From NCBI GenBank assembly GCA_963969395.1, contig OZ017799.1:13084501-13148500 (forward strand): a stretch of 64,000 nt of DNA, given 5' to 3'. How positions within the stretch are numbered: position 1 is the stretch's first letter; every line of letters begins with the position of its first letter. A program made the translations under genes and the position numbers. The stretch is from Pseudoscleropodium purum (lineage: Eukaryota > Streptophyta > Bryopsida > Hypnales > Brachytheciaceae). The notes beneath the pieces were generated by a model. The model worked only from the letters and a program-made list of their open reading frames with translations, ran no database searches and was not told the origin of the DNA. Shown one piece after another: positions 22,953-34,685 of the stretch.

Positions 22953-23883
22953 TTAATCCCTAAAGGACCATTGTCCCTTCAAGGGACAAGTGGGATTTGG
23001 GGCAAGTACCTATGGGCTGAATTTTTGTCGTGATTTTTTTATACTTTTATTGAAGATAGAAAAATTAATAAGCTTTATGAGAGTATAATTTTTTTCACAA
23101 TTAGTGCCTTGGAACAATAGTTATGACCAAATAAGCTCAAACGAGGGGATAGGGGGCAGTCCGGGCAGCAAAAAAGAATTTGCAAAAATTTGATTTAAAT
23201 TTTTTTTCCCTTATAGATTATATTTTTGTCTATCCGAAAAGCTTTGATTGATTTCATTTGGATTTGTTATGAGAAAGTTATGGACATTCTTGTTTTTCAG
23301 GTAGTTAGAGCATCTTCTTGAAAAAAATAACTTGTAGGATTCATTTCTGAATGCAATTTTTCAAATTTTTCAAGTTTTTTTATTTTGCATGGTTTAGTTT
23401 ACTTGCTAAAACAATCTCACCTTTGGGATTAGTGCATTTTAATTCCATCTAAAATATATGAATATTTTAGATTTTCCTTCTATCTCGTACCTACTTCTAT
23501 TTAACAGTTTTTTAAGAATGAAAGTTAAGTTTTTTTGAATTTCTTTATTTTCCCCAGACTCTCAATTCAATTCTCCACTGTAAAGATTTAAAGCTCAAAA
23601 CTCTGTAGTGCAAAAAATTTCAGTTAAAAATGTTCAAAGTCGAAAAATCCAGTCCCACAATGTACTGAAAAACTTGTTTTTTCCACTTTAAACGCAAATA
23701 TCTTGCAATTTGTGTGGTGAAAAATTTTGAAATTTTTTCCACACTTTTTTATACTAGTGAGGTGTAAGATCCTATGGTTAGATGTAAAAAAAAACAATAA
23801 AATGTATTTTTACTCCTTGCTATAGAAATGGCAGTTTTCAGTGTTTTTTGGCAGGAAAAAGGCCTCGGTCCTTTAGGAGTTAA
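22953..23883 (+). mobile_element. TTAA-family element, best-preserved copy (931 bp)
   Basis: Begins TTAATCCCTAAAGGACC and ends GGTCCTTTAGGAGTTAA. The reverse complement of the end is TTAACTCCTAAAGGACC, so 15 of 17 bases match. No ORF encodes a transposase. Interior aligns with 11422-12229 on the same strand and with 18352-19304 and 57950-59033 in reverse. Confidence 0.75.
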
Positions 23884-25439
23884 TTTGAACTCCGAGTTCT
23901 ATAAATACCAAAAGATCGTTGAGACAAGCATCAAGGTTGTGTTTTCTAAAATCCCAATAATTATTTAGTTTGCTCCTTTTGAGGGGCCTAGATTTTGAGA
24001 ATAGCTAGAACTTTGGGAGTCTCAAAGGGAGTCTAAAATCCCATACTTGGCTCTTTTCAAAGGTGAGAAACTAGAATTTTAGAAAAAGTCAACTCTGACA
24101 TCCACGAATGCATATGTAAAAGAATGTTACTTATGGTTATAGGGTTTGGATGGACCATTTCAAGCATGCCATTCATTGAAAGCTTGTGGGTGTATAGCTA
24201 TAGGGCTAGATGCTCTAGGTTCAAATTTCTTTGACAGAGAGGTACATGTGGACTACAAGAGTGGAGTAGGGATTTTATTTTCCAAATTGTTTTGGTAATG
24301 TTTTTCTTTGTTGCCACTTTCAATAGAGTGATGGAATTGCATCTATCCAAGAATCAAGATGAAAAATTATTTATTCATCCAAGAGTATATACATACATCC
24401 AATAATCTCTTCCAAATCATAGCCAAATATATATTCATTGCAACTTTGGTTACAAATTTTACTTGAAGACCTACAATCTAGTTTATAGTGTTTTTTAAAG
24501 CCACAAAGGAAAAGCTAATCCTTCTTGATGTGGATATCAATCTATATTTGATAGTTTTATATCAAATAAGGTTTGAACCCATTATAGACCCTTGCTCAAG
24601 TGCATCCCTATCTACATTTGTCCAATGTTTAAGGGATTGAATACAAAACTATATTTAATTTTAGAATATTTAGTACATTTGTAGCATTTGTAGCATTAGT
24701 GTCACTCATGTTGTTATTAATAACCTCATGTAGGACCCAATATGAACGGGCCCTTAGTTTACTCAAATCTGAAAACATGTTGGAGTTTTTTCTCCTTCTA
24801 CAATTAAAGCAACAATGAATGTCGTAAAATTAAAACCCTTTCATTCATTTTAATTCTCAAGTGGTGCAAAGGATTATTTTAGTTGATGAAAGAAGAAACA
24901 TATTTTTTGGGAGTTCTATTCCATTGGATATAATTATGGTGGAGTGTGATTTTAGCATTTATTTTTTTCTTTTGGTTATGTGATATAGTGGAGTGAACTT
25001 GTAAGGCAAGTCCTAGCGGGATTTAATCCTTAAAAAACAAGACCTATCACCAAGGAGCTTTGCTAACAAGGATCTAATTTTTGATCAATAGGTGCATTTT
25101 GCATTTCTGCAATGATTTAGAAAGTCATCCGTTCATTGGTTACTTTTTGGCCTCTATGTCCTTGCAAGGTTAGGAATGATTCAAGAATGCTATGAATACA
25201 TGCATTGATTTTTTTTTTTTACCTTTTTGAAAAAATAGCCAACTATTTCTCCAATACTCAATCATGTGATCAATCATGTGATACTTGGGTGATATCTATA
25301 CCACAATTAGGTGGTACCTTGGTAAAATTTGGCTATTGCTCTTAAGAAACAATAACAATTGGGCTATTTTGTCTCCCCCAAATGAAAATTTCCTTCAAAG
25401 AAATGCTCAAATTCTTCTTGTTGTAGCCCATGTGGTGAA
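23884..25439. other. AT-rich intergenic DNA
   Basis: No gene recognised. At 25031-25062 a block TTAATCCTTAAAAAACAAGA with CCTATCACCAAGG matches, in reverse, the end of the element near 41381 and a similar stretch near 19569, so it may be a solo element end. Confidence 0.5.
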
Positions 25440-27345
25440 AAATTGTGCATAAAAAACACACTGGAACATGGTGTTATTAGTCTGATATTGTCGAATACTG
25501 GGATCAACTAGTCTGGTACTCGTGTGATACTCGTGTGATACTCGTGTGATGATGTCTGATACTGATGTGATACCCAGATAGAATTAACTGCCGCAGCTTA
25601 TCCATTCCGAGAAGACGGACCAGTGCTCCTGTGTGAGCAATACGTTGCTGATTCAGTTTCGCCATCAATTTGCAGGGCAGGAACTGGCTATGGTGAGGAT
25701 CCAAATCTCGAGCTAGTCTCTCGGGAACCAAAGTATGAAAATACATCTGCGCTTCACTTTCGCAATGGAAGCTGAAGTGAGTGCAAGTCTGGTTTGTGAG
25801 GCCAGGAGCTTGACGCGGAATCAAATTGTTGTGTGATTCTCAGTTCTTGTAATCATTATGGCCTTTGAAGGATTTTATTGTGTCCGTGGAGACTTCTCAG
25901 AGAGAGAGAGAGAGAGACACGGTGCGAAATTGGTGCTTTGTTCTCAATGCTCGCGGGAACAAAGGATTTGAATTTGGTATCTTCTGGTGGATAGGCCCCC
26001 TGTCCTTACGGTAAGCTTGTTTCCTCTTCCGCCCTAGACCCTAAAACCCTAAAACTGAAGCTCTTATTCTTGTTCACAGATCGATCAGTGCCTGGATACA
26101 GAAGATTTTGATATTCTTTTTTATTTTGAATTTGAACACTCTGTAGCACTCTGTGTACAATTTTTCTGAGTTTAAAGTGTGAACGGCAAATGCTTGGAAT
26201 TCTTTAGTAAGTACATTATCTGTGAAATGAGACCTTGGTGATTGATGGAAGAATCAAAATAAGTGAATCTTTAGTCGTCGGAATTCTAGTGGTTATTTGG
26301 AAAATCTAAAATCCCATCATGTTTTTATTTTTCTGGCCTTCTGTTTGTTTAATGGATCAATATGAGGACTTTTCTTAGTCCATTTTTTTTTTTTTTTTTT
26401 GGTGATCAACTTATAGAATATTCTCCTCTGATTCTGGTGATGAAATATTTTTACCTCATCTGATTTGTATTTTTCATTGTATGATCAATCCAATTGGTTC
26501 ACGAATCCTTTGTTGTTTAGGGTTTAAGCATTTTTGGCTGCATCAAATCAATGCAGATTTTGTTTAGATGACTGACTATTGACACAAGTGACCATTCGAT
26601 TTGTCATGGTGATTGTGATTTACCTAGTGTATGTTTTTCATTTGTACCAGTGATTTGTATGTAGAATTGAAACAAATTAACATCCCTCTTGTTAAATTTA
26701 GCTAAAGTCGGTGTCACTGCTTAATATGCTGCGCTCTCTCTGCAATTAATTTTTACTCTGGGTTCACCTGCGGCGTCACTGTAGAGTTGGAATCTTTTTC
26801 CGGATTATCTAAGTGATGATTCTTTGTGTGAAGGTGAGGGTTGGGCCTCTAGTGGATGACGAAAAATCTCAAGTGGGCAATGCTGGATGAGTGAGTTGGC
26901 TAGTCATGCTCAGGAACTTTTGGACAATGCACTGTACGTGGACAGAACTGAAGGCAGACCGCACATGGCTAGGGAACTGACTGGCAGGCCATTTCTGTAA
27001 AAATAGGAATGCTTAAAAAGGCTAGTTCTGCTGTGCTTGCACCAAAGATAGCTTGAATTTTGATATTTCTATTGATTCCTTCAAATTGAAAGTCAGTTTC
27101 GCAAACGCCAGTCATGCGTATCTTTAGAATGTTAGTCAGTCCCATAGTTCTGCGCTAGAGAATCATGCGAAAATTTATCTAGAACCTTGCAAATAGGAGG
27201 TAAGGAAACAATATTGAAACAATGATTTATCTCTCCAACTACCAGGATGTTGCACTGCTGGGAAACACTAAGGGTGGTAAGATTCTTAGACGGCCGATTA
27301 GAAAGGAGCCTAAGCGCAAGGCCTCATCCGCGACTTTACGCTAGA
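25440..27345 (+). other. Less AT-rich stretch with telo-box; possible unassigned transcript
   Basis: Composition changes here. TACTCGTGTGA is repeated three times near 25517-25549. An open stretch of about 65 codons without ATG ends near 25775. Near 26040 the block CCCTAAAACCCTAAAACT resembles the telo-box often found 5' of plant translation-related genes, just after a possible donor (TTACG|GTAAGC, near 26010). A 38-codon frame starts near 26887. After a good acceptor, 27246-27344 encodes a basic 32-residue tail (KGGKILRRPIRKEPKRK) followed by TAG. I cannot link these into a known gene. Confidence 0.25.
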
Positions 27346-29194
27346 AATACCTGTCTCGACAAGAATGTTGAAGGTTTGTAACCACATTGCCACTCGTATC
27401 CTGTTGCATTCTCAATATTGATTACTCCGTATAATCTTTTGATATCGAAAGTATTTGTTAGAAATGTGTGATATGGTACTTATGGAAAGTACATCATGGG
27501 ACAAACTCGTGGTCTTGCAACAGTTTAAGCGTGGATCCACTTTCAGTCAGGTTGCCTGGATAGGACATAACTCTTTCTAGGAGTCCCAATCCAATCAAGT
27601 TGGATGGACTCCCTCACATGATTTCCACAAGGGGTCCATCTAATTGAAGAAGCGATGTAGATTCGATTATGTATTGTCAATTGTGCGACTAACTTAATTT
27701 CTGCAATCAATTTTGAAACGGCAGTTATAGTTGCAGTTGGTGCTGGGGAATAATAAGTGGGCATCAATGGGATGCTTTGCTTGCAGGTTAGCAAGGGTAT
27801 GAAGGAGACCCAAACCGAGTTTCCTGGCTGAAGAAGATTCTCCCTAAATTGCAGGACAATCACCCACAGCAAGTGAAAAAAAACACAGCTGCTCTCTCGT
27901 AATCTGTGTACTGACTACATTTCCTTTGTATTTTTTTTTCGATCAATCTTGAGGATGGTAACTGTATGTATAAACAAAAAGCCTACAGTGAGGCTAAATC
28001 TCAAACTTTCTTTTAGATTTTCATTGCTAGGCAATTTTATTTATGTTCTGACTCATACACTTTTGTCATCCAGACACTGAACCATGCTTTCGATGATCTC
28101 ACTGTCATGATTTTGGTGCTGGAAGAATGTACAACATATTGGGCAGTTTCAGAGTACAAATTCCTCAGAACGTCAGTTTGGTGGAATGTCAGACAGGCTC
28201 TGTGTGTGACTGTGTTGCTTTCCAATTACCTTTCGGCTCACACGCGATACTGGTTTCTCGTTAAGTTAGTGGTACAGTTTATCAGCTCTCGCAGGCATAG
28301 AACAGGGGTTTCAGTATAATTAGATTGTTTCAGGGACTTTAGACAACATCATGAACAAAATCTTCCCCATCGAGTGCTATACAGAGAGACCTCCTTGTGA
28401 CAAGATGAACTCCAGGAAGAGCTTCTTATTCTGCTAGTGTGTAATATTTTTTGAAACAGTTTAAATTTACTGAAACCATTATTACAGAATATCCTAATCT
28501 GAGTATCCTCCTGGACTCCTTCATGCTTGAAATTCCAGTCTGTTTATGATCTCTCTCTCTCTCTCTTCGAGATCTGACGCCCCTGATGTTGCGTGCCTCC
28601 AAAGTTTGTCGTTGCAGTAAAACTTATTACCCACCAGATTCAGAGTTAGTTGCATACTTGCATTACCTGACACAGCACTCATCGCGTGATTCACACAATG
28701 TACCAAAAGCTGATACCTTGGTAGAAACGATGTCGGTTGGCGCAGATTTTTCCAGTTGATGTGATCTCTCACGCAGATAATCTCACACGCCGTCTCGCTC
28801 TGTAGCGCATTTCGACACTCTGCAATTCGTTTTGAAACCATCCCATGCATGATTTTAAGTTCAATTTTCTATTCACAAAGCACAAGCCTTCTCGTAGAAT
28901 TTGCAATTGCGTTTCCCTAATGGCCTCCATCCCCCAAACACAAGCCTCAAACCCTAACACCTTTAACATGACAACCGGTAATGAGATCATGTCAAGTGTC
29001 ATAGAACTGAGGACCAAAGAAAACCGTAATAAAGCAGATTTCATATCCGCTGAAAAGCTGGGGCCATGCCACAAGTGTGCATTACCAATCGGATTGGGTT
29101 GCATTGGACGAGGTTGCATGGGACCAGGGTTAGGGTTTGGGGTTTGGGGTGCATTTGCCATAGCTGCGGAATGTGAGAGCGAGTGAGGGCAGCT
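27346..29194. other. GET3d upstream region
   Basis: Intergenic sequence and presumed GET3d promoter. A CT microsatellite lies near 28550-28568. Minus-strand frames at 28521-28850 and 28769-29161 show no family features. A short telomere-like AGGGTTAGGGTTTGGGG stretch near 29127-29145 lies shortly before the GET3d start. Confidence 0.5.
29171..29176 (+). promoter_or_regulatory. Start-stop minimal uORF before GET3d
   Basis: ATGTGA, an ATG directly followed by a stop, lies 18 nt before the chosen GET3d ATG and in the same frame. If transcribed in the leader it could stall or reinitiate ribosomes. The transcription start is unknown. Confidence 0.5.
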
Positions 29195-32100
29195 ATGGCA
29201 GCTATGGTGGCGTGTTTCTCGAAGCCGAATTCGGTGTTACTGAGAGAGACGGCGTTGTGTCCCCAGCATGGCATTGTCGTCAAGGGAACTTCGTTGTTGT
29301 TTTCGTCGTCGCCGTCGCGGAGAATGGAAGTGCGGGCGAGCGTTGCGAAGGAAGCGAAGCTGGTGACTCTTGTTGGAAAAGGCGGAGCAGGGAAGACCAC
29401 TGCTGCCGTTCTTGCGGCTCAGGTACCACCGTGGCTTCTCCCACAGTTGCAGCAAGTGGTGTTGGAATTTGAATTGCAATTGGGGTCTAGAATCTGTGAA
29501 TGCAAACGCATGCAGGATCAGTCCTTCTAAACCCTAAAAGTTTGTGGATGTCTTCACGCTCTCAACATATGGTGTTGGAATGTGAACTGGGATTGTCCTC
29601 TAGAATGCAATACCAATCATTTTAAACCCTGAATGGCCCAACAATCTCAAGAATGGTGTTGGAGCTTGAATTGCATTTGTGCTCTGGAGTTTGTGAATAG
29701 ATATTCATGCAGAATCAATCATTCCAATCCCTAGAACTTTGCGGATGGTTTTTACGCTCTCAGTGAATGATGTTGGAATTTGCAGTGAATTGCAATTGTG
29801 CTCTAGAATTTGAATACGCAAGTATTTGCGACTACATGATTGATGCAAAACCAACCACTCTAAGCTTGTCTAAACTCGTGTGGATGCAATTGAGACTTTT
29901 TTATACAAAGAGGGTAATGATGAATGGTGAGGAGGCAATGTGGAGGGATGATGGTGGGAAATTGGTGGGGTTGAATTCACAGGGAGCATCATCATCGTCA
30001 AGGCTGGCAATTTCAGTGCGCAGCAAGCCATAACGTCCACTTTGGTTGCTGCGTGTGCAGTACTACGCCAGCACTGGCTTGCGCACCTGCCTTCTCGTCC
30101 AGTCGCAAGACCCCACAGCCGATGTCTTGCTAGGTCAAAAGCTGGGCACTGTTCCTGCTTCCTTCCGGAACGGTAACCTCACCGCCTTTCGACTGGAAAC
30201 CACGAAGGTACTCATCCCTGGGCAATTGATTTTGTATAGAGGAATGCCTGATGGTGAGGGAATTGTCGAAATAAGACCCGAACTGCATTCTGTGGTCATT
30301 TCCAAGAGGATTTCAGTGCCCTTAAAAATGTGTCATTTGAAATGAAATTTTGAAATAATTTTTGTGCTCATAGGGGAGTAAAATTGTGTGTAGGCATTTA
30401 CTCTTTTGCTATTGAATTGTCATAATTATTGCACGTTGTTTATGTTCTTGTGAGCTACATCTACCAACTATGGGCCTATTTTTGAATTACTCACAACAGT
30501 GGGAACCTTGCTTACATTAGATGTTCATCTTTGTGTGATGACCGCAGATGATCCTTGAGCCTTTGGCGCAAATTAAGAGTGCAGATACTCGGCAGAATTT
30601 CAGTCAAGGAGCACTAGATGAGGTACAACTCAGACTCAAACATATTAGAGGATTGAGCTTGGATGCAATCATCAATAGACTTAAGGATAAGAATCTGCTT
30701 AAGATCATTAAACAAGGTTTTTAGTTAAATTAGACCGTTTCAGGAACTTTCAGGCAACATTATAAACAGAATCCTATGATTCATGATTCATAAAGAGGTT
30801 ATCCTTACTTTTAGAGTGATGTAAAGACCTTTCTTCTTATCATGGGAAGAATCATGGTGAAGCTTCTGCACATGACGTTATCTTAGAGTTTTTGAAATAG
30901 TATATTGTTATTGAAACTGTTTTCTTAGGAAATTTTCGATGCTTTTGCTCTTAAGTGATCTAGCTTTCGATCTCTAGCTATGGCATGCTGGATTCAGTGT
31001 TTGGTTTCTGGCTGTTGACATCCTCTGGAATGCAGATAAAGGCAGAGGAGCTGAGTGTGCTGCCAGGCATGGATCCCATTTTGGCAATGGGGGCCATTGA
31101 GCGAGTCACAGGGTTCACTGGTGGACTGTTCAAGGGGATGGGCCAGAAGGATGAGAAAGAGTACGATGTCGTCGTGTATGACGGCTCGAGCAGTGACGAG
31201 ATTTTTCGAATGTTTGGCTCAGCAGAGAGAACTAGGTGGGCTTTCTTGTACATAGTGCTTTCTGGGTCGAATGTAGAGGTTGAAGAATGTTTGTGAGGTA
31301 ATTTTCCCAAGGCGAAAAACCCTAAACCCCGAGGGGAATTCCGAAGAGTACATTCTTCATCCAACATACAGACCGAGTGCAAACTAACTTTCAAATTTAA
31401 ATGGATTAAGGTTTTATGAATTCCAGAACAAGCTACCTACTAGGAGGGCGAAGTCTGACGACGAAGAGGAGGTTGATTTTCTGGGATTCGCAATGAAAAG
31501 GTCAATCCTGAGTGAACAGAAGAGCACTTTTGTACGAATATTCCATAATTCCTGGTTACGTGCGGAAATCTCAGAATTAGGCCACAGAATCCGTTCTAAA
31601 AATGTATTTGAAAATTGCTTGGCAGTGCTTTACGAGCCCTAGACCCTAAACCCTATGCTACAAATTGGTGTTTAATCGCACTAAGCATCCATCTGGTTGT
31701 AGGTGGTACGTGAGCCGATTTCGAAGCATTGCCGAGAAGACAGATGTAGGGCGAGTGTCTCTGCCATCAGTTTTAAGGCTGATGGAAAGTGCGTTCCTCG
31801 ATGAAAGCAAAGGAACCACCAGATCAACCAGTGAGATTTGGGAGGCAACCAACCGCATTCTCCTGGTATGCTGTGCATTGCGATTGGCTTGTACTTTTTT
31901 GATGTCAAATTCTCTTACAGGGATGATAGGTAATCATACAGAAGCTTCTGTATATAGCATGGTGCTCTTCAGAGATTCTCCCAAGTTTTGTTCCAACTTT
32001 CCTCTTTTGGATCACAAAACAGACATGGAAGACTTTCTAGTAGCTTTGGGGAGATGTGATTGATGTGAAGAGCCTTTGGGAAGGTTGTTGAGTGTAACAA

Positions 32101-33847
32101 AAGTGACCTTTTTTTTGCAAAGTTTTTTGCTATACATGGAATTTACCTTCTGTCCGCCCAAGTTCCCTCTTTAGGCATGAGACATACATTGCTTGTAGGA
32201 TAAGTCTATTAATTTTGATGTCCACTTGTTGGATAACTTTGTTATTTACCCTCTTTCCACCCAACTATCCTCATTAGGCATTAGAAACATATTACTTATA
32301 GAATAACTCAGTTATTCACATCTTTGCACCCAAGTTCCCTCTTTAGGCATTAGAAACACATTGCTTATATGTTGTCAAGAAGCTTTCAAACGGTCTAATT
32401 TTTCTGAAACCATGTTGTTGCCTCTTTCTGATGCAGAGAGTGGTGGAAACATTTCAAGACCCTCAGCGATTCTCATGCTTCTTAGTGGCAAATCCAACGA
32501 ACGCAATATCAGTGGACACAGCAATGCGCTACTGGGGATGTGCGACCCAAGCTGGAGTTCATGTAGCGGGCGCTTTGTATCCATTTTCCTCTCCAGAGGC
32601 CAGTCCTCCAGATGCTGCGTTTGCAAGTAAATTCGTTCCTCTCAGTGTGGCGGGACTGCCCTACCTGACGTTCGCCTCACCACCAAATTGGGAGGAGGCT
32701 CTAGGACGGTTGAGCAAGGAAGCTAAAGGTGTCTTGAGCGGCACAAGCGGAGCTGGATCCATTCCTGCACCTGTCACTTTTGATCAAGCTGCCAGGACCG
32801 TTACTCTCTTTCTCCCTGGCTTCCAAAAAGCAGATATAAAACTATCACAGGTACTCATTCGCTTCCTTTACTTTGTGCAGCATATTGTCGACGATCAGAA
32901 TGATCAGTTCACCCTGAACTTCTAAATCTGATTCTCCAGGATTTTAAAATAATAACTATGACATACTTTGAATGTTTCATAAGTGCGCTAGAGCCGATGA
33001 TCGTATTACAAGTGTGCAAGATATTCCGTGGTGACGAATTTACCTTTGTTACCTTTGATAAAGACACTTCAGTGTTCTCTTCCCCTCTTTTCAAATTTGA
33101 TTACTCGTCTGTAGAGAACAATGGTAGAGTGATCAGTTGTTATTACTTCACTCTTTGACCAGAACATTTCAGAGTAATGTTGATCGTCCACCGGGTTTTT
33201 TAATTTTTTGTGACACAAATGAGAAAAATTTAGTCGCCCGCCCGTTTCATTGCCAGAATAACAATTGCTCATAATAGTTGTTTTGAGTATCAAACCTTTC
33301 ATTTCTATATGACTTGATGTAAGAAGATTTGTGCCAAAAAGATGTTAGAGAATTGCAGTGTCTTGAACCTTGATTCTTCCTTGAATTATCAGTTGGTCTA
33401 AGGTGTCTGCAGGTTCTTTCAAGAATGTTGTGGATTTTATAGAATCCGATTCACGTCACTTTACAAATAGACAATTTCAAAACATGCCTGCCCCTTTGTA
33501 ATTAGAATGTTGTGTTTGCGATGATGTAGGTACATAGGGCATTCTGTCTATTTGGATTGTTCATGTCACTGCCTAGTTTCTGATTTCTAAAAATCTCAAC
33601 TAATTCCCTTAATACTATCGCATCTGTATTGCAAACTCTCGTGATACTAGAGGTTGTGATAATGCAACTAACAAGGGAGTTTAAACTGGTTTGTGGGCTT
33701 GGATGTCAGTTGAGGGGAGGATCAGAGCTGCTGGTGGAGGCGGGTGATCAACGTCGGAGTGTCGTACTGCCTGCTGCCATGCGTGGAAAGGTGTCTGGAG
33801 CGAAGTTCCTGGAAAAGAGTTTAGTGGTGACAATCAAGGCTGCTTGA
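29195..33847 (+). CDS. GET3D: GET3d, plastid-type ArsA/Get3-family ATPase with C-terminal alpha-crystallin-like domain
   Basis: Exons: 29195-29422, 30061-30207, 30548-30622, 31036-31235, 31703-31865, 32437-32850, 33710-33847. Phases join to 454 aa, about the length of Arabidopsis At1g26090. Residues 1-50 are Ser/Arg-rich with few acidic residues, like a plastid transit peptide. The deviant Walker [10 protein letters not shown] is at 61-69, TTKMILEPL spans the exon 2-3 joint, and VVYDG at 196-200 is the switch-like Asp region. There is no CxxC zinc motif, unlike canonical Get3. Residues about 385-454 ([21 protein letters not shown]) form the small heat-shock-like tail. Get3 proteins bind hydrophobic clients such as tail-anchored proteins; the role of GET3d in plastids is less settled. 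The ATG at 29195 is the first after an in-frame TGA. Confidence 0.92.
29459..29870 (+). repeat. Four-unit minisatellite in GET3d intron 1
   Basis: Units start near 29459, 29572, 29656 and 29768, each with GTGTTGGAATTTGAATTGCA or a variant; units 1, 3 and 4 continue with CTCTAGAATTTGTGAAT-like text. Units 1 and 3 are about 112 bp and end with ACGCTCTCA; unit 2 is shorter (84 bp). The array fills much of the 638-bp intron. Confidence 0.8.
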
Positions 33848-34213
33848 GATCTGGACGCATTTGAAAATTGCTTCAATGGGTTACCCACCATTTCTCAGGG
33901 AACCCTCCTGTTAGACTTTGAGTACGTTCATTTCGCAGGCACGCTGATTGATTTTCGTAGAACAAGATTTGTTGGTTCAATGCCGAATTAAGTTAAGAAT
34001 TGGTAGTGTGTAATTTTATCAACAAGAAGCACATTCTTTCCTCTCTTTTTTTCTTGTTATCCGTACCTATTCATATTTACCCCTTTTGTTTTTAGATTTA
34101 TTGATGAATTGTAGTTGCAGTTCAATGGCACTCTGAATGTTCTAATCACAAAATCGAAGGAGATAAACTGGAATTTATTGGATGTTTGTTATACAGTATT
34201 ATCGGTACTCAAG

Positions 34214-34338
34214 CTGTACTGTACAAATTGCAGTGTCTCCACCCTCCAGCTCATACTGTACCAGTATGCAGACACTTTGAGGCAGAGGACATTAACGGAC
34301 ACTGTGGAAATCATCCTTTTTTGGTACAGTACAGTGTG
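34214..34338. repeat. Imperfect foldback
   Basis: Left words ACTGTACTGTAC and GCAGTGTC are mirrored to the right by GGACACTG and GGTACAGTACAGT. The spacer holds a second small pair (ATACTG, CAGTAT). Could form a short stem; no RNA family recognised. Confidence 0.45.
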
Positions 34339-34373
34339 AATCATTACTATAAAAAGACCCAAAGCACTACTCA

Positions 34374-34480
34374 TTGGAGGTCAAACTATTGTGCGAGACC
34401 TCCCCTTTTTGCACAAAATTCAAGAATGAACATATGTACTTTTGTTTTACATAGAAGGATTCTTTGTCATTCATTGAACC
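34374..34480 (+). repeat. Dispersed repeat pair with 17340-17460
   Basis: Shares TTACATAGAAGGATTCT and the preceding word order with 17340-17460, as described there. Confidence 0.6.
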
Positions 34481-34609
34481 ACTGTTGTAGTCTATACAGT
34501 CTTCACATGTTCAAAATTATTGGGTACTTAATTCCTTTCCTTATATTGAGTTATTGATCCCTATTACAAACAACAACTCATCTAAATTGATGAAAACATT
34601 TGTTGAAAG

Positions 34610-34685
34610 GCACCTTGGGCCCTTGGTTCAATGGTTTGGGCCTTAGTATACCGGTAATGTGGTCACAAGTTCAAATCCAAGGTGC
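34610..34685 (+). mobile_element. tRNA-like sequence, probable SINE head
   Basis: A 76-nt stretch whose ends pair perfectly over 8 bp (GCACCTTG with CAAGGTGC). TGGTTCAATGG fits a pol III A box and AGTTCAAATCC fits a B box at about the usual distance. The T-stem and anticodon arm do not fold as in a working tRNA. The sequence after it (TAGTCCGTCCACCCAACTAT) could be SINE body. No second copy was seen in the window. Confidence 0.55.

Larger units (their letters stand above)
33848..34609. other. GET3d 3' flank
   Basis: Likely 3' UTR and intergenic DNA. Contains a small inverted repeat (34214-34338) and the repeat copy at 34374-34480. Confidence 0.5.

Noticed and set aside
25504..25824. 106-codon minus frame
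   Set aside because: Its end is formed by the TACTCGTGTGA repeats; no recognisable family.
29127..29145. Interstitial telomere repeat
   Set aside because: Only two or three imperfect TTTAGGG-like units; common in plant promoters as telo-box-like text and not an array.
28769..29161. 130-codon minus frame with Pro-Asn-rich start
   Set aside because: The start is a telomere-like CCCTAA stretch in the GET3d promoter region; no conserved domain seen.
34610..34685. Functional tRNA gene
   Set aside because: Terminal pairing and pol III boxes are present, but the anticodon and T arms do not form a standard cloverleaf, so a SINE head is the better reading.
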